64,000 nucleotides of DNA from Dyadobacter alkalitolerans DSM 23607 (GCF_000428845.1 NZ_AUAS01000009.1:186001-250000); one strand, 5' to 3'; counted from the stretch's first letter, positions 26,501-35,235 are shown. The notes: generated from the letters alone by a model not told the origin. Program-made: numbers and translations.

Positions 26501-27245
26501 TACCAAAGGGATTGTGGACAGGATTTTAAACCCGCTGAACTACATTAACAACTTCTCGCAATCGTCCGGGAAGCTTTTAAAGGAAATAACCGAAGTCACT
26601 GACAAGCACCAGGATGGCTTGTCGGAAGATGAGAAGGATGATCTGGACAGCGGTTTCAGTATGCTTCAAAAAAATCTGGAAAAAATTTATGAACATGGCA
26701 ACAGCACAACGCGTATCGTAAAGGATATGCAAAAGTTGCTGAAAGGGAAATCCAGCGATTTTATCATTACAGAATTGAATCCTTTCCTGGAAGCAAAGGC
26801 CAAAACCGCCATTCAGGAAGCACTGACTGAATATAAAGATGCGTCTGTAAAGCTGGATCTGGCTTTAAATGGCAATCCGGTTAAAGTCAGTGTGCTGCCT
26901 TATGAATTTGCACAGGTGATCACGAACCTGATCAGCAATGCCTGCTATGCCTTGCTGGAAAAGGCCAGGATCGATAAAACCTTTGAGCCTCAGATTATTA
27001 TTTCGTCTAAACTGGTGGAAAGCGGCGTTTGCATTACCGTACGTGATAACGGGAAAGGCATTCCGGCCAAGGAGCAGGAGCAGCTGTTCAACCCATTTTT
27101 TACAACAAAACCTACGTCCAAAGGAACAGGGCTGGGCTTATATATGAGTAAGGACATTATTGAGTATCACAAAGGGCGCATGTCGGTAAATTCATTGGAA
27201 GGGGTATTTACCGAAATAGAAATTTTCCTGCCGGTTGTTGCTTAA
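23532..27245 (+). CDS. Propeller-type sensor histidine kinase homologue lacking the phospho-acceptor histidine
   Basis: 1237 residues. A signal peptide (KLLIILICLTGSEKLWAQ) precedes a periplasmic two-component regulator propeller (to about residue 640) and a Y_Y_Y domain (about 655-730, with YDKEWSDWGPLTRKEYSGLPSGSYNFKVRARD-type sequence). A transmembrane helix (about 735-756), a coiled coil and a GAF-like domain (about 800-960) follow. The DHp region reads LASVGSLTKGIVDRILNPLNY: where kinases have AHE, this has VDR, so the histidine is replaced by D996. The ATPase domain is intact (NLISNACYAL, DNGKGIP, LFNPFFTTK, GTGLGLYMS). It may act as a heterodimer partner or pseudo-kinase with the histidine kinase 30 bp downstream. 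Confidence 0.9.
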   Translation: MWRKVLRSVKLLIILICLTGSEKLWAQLANVAKPDVGRPLSGYYSSAEYRAHDQNFAIAQDRAGMMYFANFAGVLEFDGVEWKTIQTTNITRVSALATDAKGRVLVGANGEFGYLGKDAFGVQRFVNLSAKLKEKFAQIIQIIPTKAGAWFVTDQINFFWNGTTVKPFKHNLKIQAAFPFKEEMLVYAKNKGMIRINGDQISQIEQNSDVPALLDLTSVVQLGDGSALLVTTSQGIFKLKNNRIEVIDGNVNPVIVRNQATYATKLQDGTIAISMATGGMLVVNADGNVQYPVAADTDLQETQVSAMFTDREHNLWVALNDGIARFDLPSPISLFDSRDGLRGSVTAIRRFQGRVVIGTLNGLYYVENNQIVHVGGFSGSCLGLDEANGTLYIASNKGLFQWTKGSGISRINSVFSLSVTASRTGNELFVGLQDGLTRLTRAGNEWRAERVTAVNEQIVGATESSPSTFWLETLSNGIIKLDGKSGTIKRFSAAQGISSPLYNKLSLYEDKLIVSNKDGLFEYQPQSDRFTRAIWLHAEKTWFDRVQGDDKGNVWTTRGDKKSASFFKKKPSGDFELLETPLMPIADVPFEIIFPDENGSAWLGGDQGLFRLDMRVPDQYVYEYPVMLRSVATQDSLLQFAQNGMIAKSLSHRQNNLIFEFALPSYHTNQEVQYQYFLENYDKEWSDWGPLTRKEYSGLPSGSYNFKVRARDVYDHVSKETSLAFKIRVPWFRQWYMIALYLILFGAMIYYVVRWRLRRILREKEELETRILERTEEVVNQKEELELQSEELSATNDQLERIDEFVKSINGEVNTGRLFQLVLNKLCEFQNVNGASALVYNSATDNYQFIALAGAVETANVEDVRLTAQEAEQRYIENGEEILEDIFLKNDFRKQNANASISEIFSPKALITILIRVDGVVKSYITLENTDRENAFSERDFNVVKNLKEHLIGAYIKTNILENLENTLSNLKSTQEELIRQERLASVGSLTKGIVDRILNPLNYINNFSQSSGKLLKEITEVTDKHQDGLSEDEKDDLDSGFSMLQKNLEKIYEHGNSTTRIVKDMQKLLKGKSSDFIITELNPFLEAKAKTAIQEALTEYKDASVKLDLALNGNPVKVSVLPYEFAQVITNLISNACYALLEKARIDKTFEPQIIISSKLVESGVCITVRDNGKGIPAKEQEQLFNPFFTTKPTSKGTGLGLYMSKDIIEYHKGRMSVNSLEGVFTEIEIFLPVVA

Positions 27246-27275
27246 TACGCTAAATGCTGCAAATTTTTAATTACC

Positions 27276-28112
27276 ATGACTATGGGAGCCGGAACGACGG
27301 AACAAGACATTGAACTGTATCAGCAAAAGATCATTGAGCTCAACAAGCTCGCCGAAATAGGACAACTGAGTGCAGGTATTTTACATGAAATAAAGAATCC
27401 GGTAAGTTTTGTCAATAACTTTTCCCGACTTTCGCAGGGATTGGTGGGCGAGATCCTGGACATTTGCCAAAAACCGCTGTCCGAAATGAGCGAGACGGAC
27501 CTCGCCGATGAGAAAGATCTGCTGGAAACGCTTTCGCAAAACCTCGTCAAGATCAACGAAAACGGCAAACGCATTGAGCGGATCATTCAGGGAATGCTCG
27601 CACAAACCCGCTCCGACGCTGCTATCCTGGAACCCATAGACCTCAACCAGCTGCTGGAAGAATACAGCAAGCTTGCTTACCAGGGCGTCCGGGCAGAGGA
27701 CAGCGCGTTCAATGTAATGCTCAAATTTAACTTCGATCCTGAGATTGGCTGCGTGAAACTGGCGAAAGGGGAGTTTGGTCGGGTGATTGTGAATCTGGTC
27801 AATAATGCGTGCTATGCGGTGAATGAAAAGTCGAAGCGGCAGGCGGAAGGCTATGAACCGGTCATTGAGATTACAACATCCAGAATCGGCCAGGAAGTGG
27901 AAATTAGAATTTGCGATAACGGCATCGGCATTCCGGAAGACATTGTTGCCAAGCTTTTTAAGCCGTTCTTTACAACAAAACCGCAGGGAAAAGGAACCGG
28001 ATTGGGCTTATCGCTCACGTATACCAGCGTGACGGACACGCACAAAGGAAGCATTCACGTAACCTCTGTGGTCGGTGAAAAAACGGAGTTCACAATTGTG
28101 ATTCCCGGATGA
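27276..28112 (+). CDS. Soluble sensor histidine kinase
   Basis: 278 residues without signal peptide or membrane segment. The DHp helix contains IGQLSAGILHEIKNPVSFVNN with the phospho-acceptor H37. The catalytic domain has the N box (VNLVNNACYAV), G1 (DNGIGIP), F (LFKPFFTTK) and G2 (GTGLGLSL). There is no sensor domain, only about 25 residues ahead of the DHp. The region around FVNNFS/YINNFS closely parallels the histidine-less kinase just upstream, so the two are related and could pair. It probably phosphorylates the REC domain of the phosphatase encoded 42 bp downstream. Confidence 0.92.
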   Translation: MTMGAGTTEQDIELYQQKIIELNKLAEIGQLSAGILHEIKNPVSFVNNFSRLSQGLVGEILDICQKPLSEMSETDLADEKDLLETLSQNLVKINENGKRIERIIQGMLAQTRSDAAILEPIDLNQLLEEYSKLAYQGVRAEDSAFNVMLKFNFDPEIGCVKLAKGEFGRVIVNLVNNACYAVNEKSKRQAEGYEPVIEITTSRIGQEVEIRICDNGIGIPEDIVAKLFKPFFTTKPQGKGTGLGLSLTYTSVTDTHKGSIHVTSVVGEKTEFTIVIPG

Positions 28113-28154
28113 GATTTATTTTAAACAGATATCAATTTAAAAAATTATAAGATA

Positions 28155-29336
28155 ATGGCTATCAGAATATTAAGTGTAGATGACGAGCAGGATATGGAGA
28201 TGCTGATTCTTCAATTGTTCCGAAAGCAGATCCGGGACAAGAAATACGAATTTGTGTTTGCTAACAACGGCATTGAAGCATTGGAGCGACTGGAAGAGTC
28301 TGATGACATTGCACTTATACTATCCGACATTAACATGCCCGGCATGGACGGCCTTACATTTCTGTCGAAGGTAAATGAGAAACAAAATCCGTTGCTGAAA
28401 TCGATCATGGTCTCGGCATACGGCGATATGGACAACATCAGGACGGCTATGAACCGCGGCGCTTTCGACTTTGTGACCAAGCCGGTGAATTTCGAAGATC
28501 TGGAAATTACCATTTCCAAAACCGTGGAGCACATTGAAATGCTGGCCAGCCTGGAAAAAGGCCGCGAGCAGCTGATCGCAATCCAGAATGATCTTAGTGT
28601 TGCCAAGGAAATTCAGATGTCCATGTTGCCGAAAACGGTCCCGGCCAACATTGGCAAAGCGGGGGTGGATCTGCATGCATTCATTCATCCTGCAAAAGTG
28701 GTCGGCGGAGATTTGTACGACTATTTTATGATGGATTCCGAGCGTCTGTTTTTCATGATCGGTGATGTCTCGGATAAGGGTGTGCCGGCAGCATTGTTTA
28801 TGGCGATCAGCAAGGCAATTTTTAAAAGCCAGTTTTCCAACCGCAATGGTGATTCGATCACGGAGAAAGTAAAGATTGTGAACGAGTTTCTGAGTGAAGA
28901 CAATTCTTCATATATGTTCGTAACAGCCTTTGTTTGTATATTAAATGTCAAGACAGGCGTTGTTGAATATGTAGATGCCGGCCACGAACCCCCTGTGATC
29001 ATTCGCGCCAATGGTGAAACCGAACTGGTAAAAAAGGAGGGAGGCATGGCCTTGTGCTTCGACCCGACATTCGAATTCGAATCGCATACTTTAACATTGA
29101 ACCCGGGAGACAAATTTGTGCTCTACACCGACGGCGTAACCGATGCCAACAACCTGGCAGGCGCGCGTTACGGCTTACATTATCTCCAGGATTTCTTCAC
29201 AACCGGCGAAGGCTCTACCAAAGAAACCGCCAAAGAAATGAACGAATCAACATTAGAAAGCCTGATAGATTTCATCGGAGCCGCAACGCAATTCGATGAT
29301 ATTACCATGCTTTCGCTGCGGTATATGGGGAATTGA
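28155..29336 (+). CDS. Response regulator with RsbU/SpoIIE-type PP2C serine phosphatase
   Basis: 393 residues. The REC domain (1-120) has the acidic pair D9-D10, phospho-acceptor D58 in LILSDINMPGMDG and the lysine in FVTKPV. A linker helix (about 125-160) precedes the PP2C-like phosphatase domain with the metal motifs VGGDLYDYF, GDVSDKGVPAALFMA, DAGHEPPVI and LYTDGVTDANN, and the end DDITMLSLRY. Such proteins dephosphorylate STAS antagonists when their REC domain is phosphorylated. The likely substrates are the STAS proteins at 10717 and 13489. It ends 6 bp from the convergent glycogen synthase gene. Confidence 0.93.
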   Translation: MAIRILSVDDEQDMEMLILQLFRKQIRDKKYEFVFANNGIEALERLEESDDIALILSDINMPGMDGLTFLSKVNEKQNPLLKSIMVSAYGDMDNIRTAMNRGAFDFVTKPVNFEDLEITISKTVEHIEMLASLEKGREQLIAIQNDLSVAKEIQMSMLPKTVPANIGKAGVDLHAFIHPAKVVGGDLYDYFMMDSERLFFMIGDVSDKGVPAALFMAISKAIFKSQFSNRNGDSITEKVKIVNEFLSEDNSSYMFVTAFVCILNVKTGVVEYVDAGHEPPVIIRANGETELVKKEGGMALCFDPTFEFESHTLTLNPGDKFVLYTDGVTDANNLAGARYGLHYLQDFFTTGEGSTKETAKEMNESTLESLIDFIGAATQFDDITMLSLRYMGN

Positions 29337-29342
29337 TTATTT

Positions 29343-31157
29343 TCAATACAACCCCGCAACAGGCTGGTATCTTAACAGTGTCAGCTTGTAATTTTCTTCG
29401 TATCTTTTTTGAAGCTCGGACCAGCATAGGGAGTCGAGAACGGGTTTGGGGAGGGTGGCGCGGGGGATGTATTGGTGACTTTCGAAGTCTTCTATGAATT
29501 CGAGGAATATTTCGGTAAGCTGGATGACCGCTTGTTCGCTGGATTGTTCCCGGCGTTTTACAACTTTGACTTCATTGTTTCCTTCCATCTCCGCAGCTTG
29601 TCTTGCGAAATGTCCAAAACCGGAAACGTCGCTGGTCACAACTGGCGTTCCATGCAGGACAGTTTCCATGGGCGCGTATCCCCAAGGTTCATATAATGAT
29701 GGGAAAATGCCTAGATGGCAGCCTCTTACAAATTCCAGATAGTCCATGGAAAAAAGCGATGTCGCCCTTTCAATGAAATCGGGATGGTAAATTACTTTTA
29801 CATTATCTTCTTCTTTGTTAGTTAAGCCTGCCTGCTGACAAAATGCAATAATGTCGTCATGACCGATTAAATGGTGCGTTGTAGTGGGTGGCAGGCTTTT
29901 TCTTTTGAAGTTGGCCAATGCCTGGCGCCAGGTCATTTGCAGATCGTCATCGATGAGTTGATTGAGATCAGGAAGTTTGCGGACTTCGGAGCCTGTAACA
30001 TTCGCAAAGATCCTGGGCCCGAGCTTTGCGCTGATCATTTTACAGATCCGCTGCAACTCCTGAAAACGCTGGCGTGCTTCCAGAACATCCGGCTTAATGT
30101 TATGAAAAGGCTGTTTTGAAATAATAAAAAGAACAACATTCGTTTCCGATTTCCTGCGCACGAGTTCCTCATTCAGCCGCGCAATGGCCTGCAATGTGAC
30201 GTCGAAACCTTTGTTATAAAATTCATAACGGCCGGATGTAAAGAAATAGAGCGTCTTGTCGCTTCGGAGTTGATAACTGGGCGAAAACAGAGCCTTGACA
30301 AATGCATCGATCTTTTGCCGGTTTTGCAGGTGCCACTCAAAAACTTCGTAACCAACACCTGGCTTACGATGGATACCGCTATGCACTATACTATCCGGCA
30401 TGCGCCCCAAAAACACCTCGCATTCCGCTGCCGTAGATTCGCTGTTTGTAACAAGCACATTTGCATGTCCGGCCGCATTTCTCTCCAATTGTGCCTGTGC
30501 TTCTATGCCATATTCCCGCGCTTTTTGCTGCCAGTCGTAGGTAGGGATTCTGGAAAAATACTGATCTTCATTCGGTGCAAGATAGCGCCCGAGTAATGTG
30601 GCATGTGAGGTAAAAACCGTTGCAATCCGTACTTGTTGACGCGCTAATTCGGCCAGCGCGGCAGCCGACATCCACTCGTGAAAATGAGCGATAATGTCCT
30701 GGTTAATATCCGCTTCTTCAATTAGTTTCGTGAAGAAAAGCCTGCTAACCTCCCCAAAGCCAAGGACTTGATCCAGCAATGCATTGCTTTCCAAAGCGGA
30801 GATTTTATGATGCTGCCACAATGCAGTTTTAACTTCATTCAGCGCTTTGGGAGGGATGATGGGGTTGATCAGGATTACTTTTGGCCGTGCTTCTTCCAAC
30901 AGCCAGTAACCCAAATGTATGTCGTATCCGAGGCTTCTGATGTACAGGATTGCCCGGGAAAGCGGAGAGTTATCCAGCTCACGGATCGGGCGGAAATCAA
31001 GTTTTGCCTTTTCGTGAAAATAAGGACCGACGAGGAAATAGTGATCTCCGTAAGTGTCCGTCATCGTCGGTGCTTTGGACTTGACGTACGTGTATATCCC
31101 ACCGATCTGGTTACAGACTTCCCAGGCAATTTCAAACAGAAGTGTATTCGGTTTCAA
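29343..31157 (-). CDS. Glycogen synthase, eukaryote-like GT3 family
   Basis: 604 residues. It begins FEIAWEVCNQIGGIYTYVKSKA, the GT3 signature in which the sugar-nucleotide loop GGIYTV appears, and has the donor-site region IFPSLYEPWGYAPMETVLHGTPVVTSDVSGFG as in yeast and animal GYS. This differs from the bacterial GlgA (GT5) type. GT3 enzymes are known in Bacteroidota. It transfers glucose from a nucleotide sugar to the non-reducing end of glycogen. The frame opens with TTG (31157); no upstream ATG is in frame, and this start keeps the conserved N-terminus. It is convergent with the partner-switch array and pairs functionally with glgX. Confidence 0.9.
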   Translation of the reverse strand: MKPNTLLFEIAWEVCNQIGGIYTYVKSKAPTMTDTYGDHYFLVGPYFHEKAKLDFRPIRELDNSPLSRAILYIRSLGYDIHLGYWLLEEARPKVILINPIIPPKALNEVKTALWQHHKISALESNALLDQVLGFGEVSRLFFTKLIEEADINQDIIAHFHEWMSAAALAELARQQVRIATVFTSHATLLGRYLAPNEDQYFSRIPTYDWQQKAREYGIEAQAQLERNAAGHANVLVTNSESTAAECEVFLGRMPDSIVHSGIHRKPGVGYEVFEWHLQNRQKIDAFVKALFSPSYQLRSDKTLYFFTSGRYEFYNKGFDVTLQAIARLNEELVRRKSETNVVLFIISKQPFHNIKPDVLEARQRFQELQRICKMISAKLGPRIFANVTGSEVRKLPDLNQLIDDDLQMTWRQALANFKRKSLPPTTTHHLIGHDDIIAFCQQAGLTNKEEDNVKVIYHPDFIERATSLFSMDYLEFVRGCHLGIFPSLYEPWGYAPMETVLHGTPVVTSDVSGFGHFARQAAEMEGNNEVKVVKRREQSSEQAVIQLTEIFLEFIEDFESHQYIPRATLPKPVLDSLCWSELQKRYEENYKLTLLRYQPVAGLY

Positions 31158-31361
31158 AATGATAAGAGGGTAAGGGTAGGATATTTCAATTAAAATTAAT
31201 TACTTAAATAAGATATGGTGAAATCGAATATGCTAAGCAGCAAAATCGAATGGTAAGACAGCTAAAAGCGGTGCTGAGCTGTATGTGCGAGTAAAAAGCA
31301 GCTGGCAGATAGCTAATTTCCCGTATATTGGGTTCCTAAACCTTCATTCCTGAATTCTTTA

Positions 31362-32567
31362 ATGAAACCTTTACTGCCCGCCTCGCTGCGCCTGGACTCC
31401 ATCGATATTTTCCGCGCGGTTACCATGCTCATCATGATTTTTGTGAATGATTTCTGGACCTTGAAAGGGGTTCCTGAATGGATGCAACACAGCAAGGGTC
31501 CGGATGACGCTATGGGACTTTCAGACGTTGTCTTTCCTGTTTTCTTGTTTATTGTGGGCCTGTCCATTCCGTTTGCCATTGCAAACAGAAAGTCAAAAGG
31601 GGATAGCAACGGGACAATTCTCTACCACATTGCCGAGCGCACTTTTGCATTACTGTTAATGGGTATTTTCATTGTGAATTATGAAAATGCATTCAGCTCG
31701 GGCATGATCGTGAGTAAGTATGTATGGGAAATTCTGATGGTGATCGCATTTTTCCTGATCTGGAATGTGTATCCTGACCGGCCAGAGAAGAAGCCCTTAT
31801 ATACAGGGCTGAAAGTGCTGGGTTATCTGCTGCTGGTGGGTTTGGCGATTATTTACAAAGGTGGTGACGCGGCGAATCCTTCGTGGATGGGAACACATTG
31901 GTACGGCATCCTCGGACTGATCGGTTGGGCTTATTTGGTCTGCGCGGTTATTTACTTTCTGGCGGGCGACAACCTGACATTGAATGTGATCGGCTGGCTT
32001 TTTCTGGTTTTGTTCAATCTGGCAGATTTCGCAGGGATGCTCTCTTTTTTGGATCCGGTAAAAGATTACGTCTGGATTGTAGGGAGCGGTGCCATGCCTG
32101 CGTTTACAATGGCGGGCGTCGTAGCATCGGTCATTTATCGGCTTTATAGCAAGAAAAATGGTGTTAACGCGACATACCTGGCCATCCTGGTTGTGCTTGG
32201 CGTCGTTTGCCTGGCTTATGGCTTTGGAACGCGCCCCTTTTGGGGAATTTCGAAGATCAGGGCTACGCCGGCCTGGGTTGGGATTTGCAGCGGGATCGCC
32301 TTCATCGTTTTCGCAATGCTGTTCTGGCTGGTGGATTTGAAAAAAGTAAAAACCTGGGCAACCATGATCAAACCCGCCGGCACAGCGACATTAACCTGTT
32401 ACCTGGTGCCTTACATTTGGTACGCGGTACTAACGCTGGTCGGTTTCAGCTTACCCGAGTTTCTGAGGACCGGAATCATCGGGCTGATAAAGTCATTCTG
32501 CTTTGCATTGCTGGTCATTATTGTAACCGGGATCATTAATCGCGGCGGGATCAGGCTTAAGATCTGA
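31362..32567 (+). CDS. DUF5009/heparan-alpha-glucosaminide N-acetyltransferase-like membrane protein
   Basis: 401 residues with about ten hydrophobic helices. The first segment, LDSIDIFRAVTMLIMIFVNDFW, and the following DVVFPVFLFIVGLSIPFAI are the conserved start of the DUF5009/HGSNAT-like acyltransferase-3-related family, which moves acetyl groups across the membrane to sugar amines. Aspartate and histidine positions proposed for catalysis in the human enzyme are not all obvious here. It stands alone, with a 204-bp divergent gap from the glycogen synthase. A role in cell-envelope glycan acetylation is possible. Confidence 0.85.
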   Translation: MKPLLPASLRLDSIDIFRAVTMLIMIFVNDFWTLKGVPEWMQHSKGPDDAMGLSDVVFPVFLFIVGLSIPFAIANRKSKGDSNGTILYHIAERTFALLLMGIFIVNYENAFSSGMIVSKYVWEILMVIAFFLIWNVYPDRPEKKPLYTGLKVLGYLLLVGLAIIYKGGDAANPSWMGTHWYGILGLIGWAYLVCAVIYFLAGDNLTLNVIGWLFLVLFNLADFAGMLSFLDPVKDYVWIVGSGAMPAFTMAGVVASVIYRLYSKKNGVNATYLAILVVLGVVCLAYGFGTRPFWGISKIRATPAWVGICSGIAFIVFAMLFWLVDLKKVKTWATMIKPAGTATLTCYLVPYIWYAVLTLVGFSLPEFLRTGIIGLIKSFCFALLVIIVTGIINRGGIRLKI

Positions 32568-32610
32568 TAATGCTTGAAGGTCTTTGCCAAAGGTTAACCC
32601 CGATTGGAGA

Positions 32611-34065
32611 TTACTTCGTAACCACTATTTTATGATTTGAAAAAGTCGAATCGTTCTTTGTAATTCTCAGAATGTAAGACCCGGAAGAGAATTTTTCCAG
32701 GTTAATATGATCAGCTAAGCCTCCGCGGCGCTTCATTACAATATTTCCTTTGCTATTAAATAATTCAAAAGAGGCAATTTTGCCTGGGTCAGACGAGACA
32801 ATATTAATGCTGCCGGAAGTCGGATTAGGATATACGGTCTCACTGTTATCATTTAAATACACATGGGATATTGTACTTAATGCATAGGTTCGATCAAAGT
32901 CTATCATTTTCAATCGATAATAATTGTTACCGCCCGAGGGTGTTTGATGTTCATATTGATAGACAGCTCCTAAAATTCCGGCTCCGGAGGACTTTACCTC
33001 ACCAATAACCGACCAATGCTTTCCGTTTGTGCTATGCTGAACTTCGAATTTTTCACTATTCTCTTCTTCGGAAGTTTTCCAGTTTAAATTTACCACCTTC
33101 TTTTCCAGAACAGCGTCAAATGAAAGTAATGTCACCGGCAAACTTTCCTTGCAAGCCGATGTAAGTAGTGCGGTATTGGAGCAGTCCCCGTTATTCTCAT
33201 GCAGGATAATTTCTTTTGGTGAAGATCCCAAAAGCATCCAACAAACAGCATCAATTGTACAATTTGATAATTGCGGGTTAGAGAGAACAAAAAATTGCGA
33301 AAGATTCGATTTAATATTTCCCAGGTCAGCAATGGAGGTAAGTAAGGGATTAGAGCTTATTTGAATTCTCTCAACAGTATGTAGATTTTCCAGCCCTGTT
33401 AAGCTCGTTAAGTTATCATTGCCCTCAATATTTAATTGTGTGGCCACTTCGAGGGAGTTTAACCATTGACAGTCTTCAATCAAACCCAGGCGATTAATAA
33501 AGAGCCGTGACGTACTTTTCAAGTTTGAAAAACTGCTGAAATCATTGAGTAACGGACAATCAATGATCATCAGGCCGTCAGGTACCGATGCCGGTATAGT
33601 AAGACCTGCCAAACTCGTCATCGAAGGACAACCACCAATATAGAGGCTGCCTTTAACAGTTGCATTCAACCCATTGAAATTCTCAAAACTGTCCAATTCA
33701 TTTAACGACAAGTAATTTATTGTCGAGACATTCTCCAGCCCCTTAAAATTTTTGAGCGAAGGGCACCATTCAATGTTCAATGTATCAACGCTGGTTAAGG
33801 TCTCAAGACCTGTGAAGTCTACAAGCGGCCCCCAACCGACAAACATGGATCCAGTGACGGTTGTAATTCCGTTCAGGCCTTTGAGATTCAAAATGTTAGG
33901 AGCACCGTCTCCGATAAAAAGGTGCTGCACTACACTGCATCCACCGTTTGCAAAGTAATTATCAATGTCGGCCTGCTCTCGCAACAACACTACTCCGGTT
34001 GACGGACATTGGGCGACTGCTTTAAAGCAAAATAATACCAGGATTATAGTAAATATTCTTTTCAT
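32611..34065 (-). CDS. Secreted L-domain/leucine-rich-like protein with type IX secretion sorting domain
   Basis: 484 residues. Signal peptide MKRIFTIILVLFCFKAVAQC. Residues about 25-300 are receptor-L-domain-like parallel-beta repeats of about 23 residues (for example LKGLNGITTVTGSMFVG, FTGLETLTSVDTLNIEWCP, LTGLENLHTVERIQISSNP). A linker domain about 320-400 resembles a fibronectin/PKD-like unit (FEVQHSTNGKHWSVIG). The end (VYPNPTSGSINIVSS..., SYILRI, HKIVVTK) is the T9SS type A C-terminal sorting domain. The product is secreted or anchored at the cell surface and probably binds a glycan or protein. Expressed separately from its neighbours. Confidence 0.9.
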   Translation of the reverse strand: MKRIFTIILVLFCFKAVAQCPSTGVVLLREQADIDNYFANGGCSVVQHLFIGDGAPNILNLKGLNGITTVTGSMFVGWGPLVDFTGLETLTSVDTLNIEWCPSLKNFKGLENVSTINYLSLNELDSFENFNGLNATVKGSLYIGGCPSMTSLAGLTIPASVPDGLMIIDCPLLNDFSSFSNLKSTSRLFINRLGLIEDCQWLNSLEVATQLNIEGNDNLTSLTGLENLHTVERIQISSNPLLTSIADLGNIKSNLSQFFVLSNPQLSNCTIDAVCWMLLGSSPKEIILHENNGDCSNTALLTSACKESLPVTLLSFDAVLEKKVVNLNWKTSEEENSEKFEVQHSTNGKHWSVIGEVKSSGAGILGAVYQYEHQTPSGGNNYYRLKMIDFDRTYALSTISHVYLNDNSETVYPNPTSGSINIVSSDPGKIASFELFNSKGNIVMKRRGGLADHINLEKFSSGSYILRITKNDSTFSNHKIVVTK

Positions 34066-34357
34066 ATAGCAGATGCGTTAGTGGATTTTACAATACTAAG
34101 ATATCAAAATGCTCGTTGCCCAGCACTGAGTGCGTTTACAGTTTTTATTGAATCGCAATATGTTTTTCACTTTTTGTACAAAAAATAGAATTGTAGGTGA
34201 TTAGCCAAATCTGTTGATTCTCCGGTGCGCCGTAGTTATTGATCGGTGATATGGTTTCAGCTAGAAATTCAACCTATGGCTCTGCCAGTATAATTCTGGT
34301 GGGGAGGATCTTTGTAATTTATATTGTATTATTAAACCCGAACCTTAAATTATTTCA
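34066..34357. other. Divergent intergenic region
   Basis: 292 bp between the start of the T9SS cargo gene and the start of the Tat-exported isomerase-like gene. It is AT-rich and must hold promoters for both. I found no full TTTG-N19-21-TAnnTTTG match, no tRNA and no open frame with coding character. Confidence 0.6.
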
Positions 34358-35197
34358 ATGACTACAAGAAGAGCTTTTGTAAAAAAAGGAGTGGCTGGGC
34401 TTGTTACTGGCGGTGTTTTGTCCCAAACTGCTTTCGCTAATGATTTGGCATTTGACAGAAAGCCGGACACTTTTAAGCTGGCGATGGCTGGGTTTAGCTT
34501 TGTGAATTTCAAACTGGATGAGTCGCTCGAAATGATGAAGCGGACCGATGTGCATTATCTTTGCATCAAGGATTTTCACCTGCCTTATAAAAGTACAGCT
34601 GAGGAAATCGCCGCTTTTCACGAAAAATTGAAACAAGCTGATGTTACCGGCTATGCAGTGGGCCCTATTTATACGAAAACACCGCAGGACATTGATAATG
34701 CATTTGACTATGCCAAAAGGGTGGGCGTGAAGCTTATCGTAGGCATTCCTAATCATGAAGATCTCAAACATGTGAGCGACAAAGTGAAGGAAACGGGCAT
34801 TCGTTACGCCATTCACAACCATGGCCCGGAAGACAAATTATATCCCAATGCAACGTCCATTCATAACCTGATCAAGGATTTGGATCCGGGTGTGGGCATT
34901 TGCTTTGACATGGGCCACAACCGCCGCGATAGCCAGGATTCGGTGGCAGATTTGGGCAAATACGCCAAAAGGATTTTTGACATACATTTAAAAAACGTCA
35001 CCGCTGCGACCAAAGAGGGTAAAACCTGTGAGCTCGGACGCGGAATTATCGATATTCCTGCATTCGTTAAAATGCTTAGAAAGGTGAAGTATGATGGATG
35101 CTGTAGTCTTGAATATGAGAAAGATATGAAGGATCCGCTGGCCGGAATAGCTGAATCCGTAGGTTATTTTAAGGGCGTTTGTGATGCAGTCAGTTAA
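34358..35197 (+). CDS. Exported sugar phosphate isomerase/epimerase-like TIM-barrel protein
   Basis: 279 residues. A Tat-type signal peptide (TTRRAFVKKGVAGLVTGGVL) suggests export folded. The remainder is a xylose-isomerase-like (AP endonuclease 2 superfamily) TIM barrel: FKLAMAGFSFVNFKLDESLEMM, YAIHNHGPEDKLY, VGICFDMGHNRRD, IFDIHLKNVTA and CSLEYEKDM. Histidines and the acidic residues that bind a divalent metal are present in these segments. Family members act on keto sugars or inositols. It is 107 bp upstream of pgi but a promoter element lies between them, so they may be separately expressed. Confidence 0.82.
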   Translation: MTTRRAFVKKGVAGLVTGGVLSQTAFANDLAFDRKPDTFKLAMAGFSFVNFKLDESLEMMKRTDVHYLCIKDFHLPYKSTAEEIAAFHEKLKQADVTGYAVGPIYTKTPQDIDNAFDYAKRVGVKLIVGIPNHEDLKHVSDKVKETGIRYAIHNHGPEDKLYPNATSIHNLIKDLDPGVGICFDMGHNRRDSQDSVADLGKYAKRIFDIHLKNVTAATKEGKTCELGRGIIDIPAFVKMLRKVKYDGCCSLEYEKDMKDPLAGIAESVGYFKGVCDAVS

Positions 35198-35227
35198 GTA
35201 AAAATCGTTTCGAGTGGTGTAAAATCA

Positions 35228-35235
35228 TATTTTTG
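35228..35235 (+). promoter_or_regulatory. Candidate -7 element of the pgi promoter
   Basis: TATTTTTG matches the Bacteroidota -7 consensus TAnnTTTG in all 8 positions, about 70 bp before the pgi start. No good -33 TTTG lies at the right distance (TTTC at 35208 is the nearest), so this is tentative. Confidence 0.4.
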
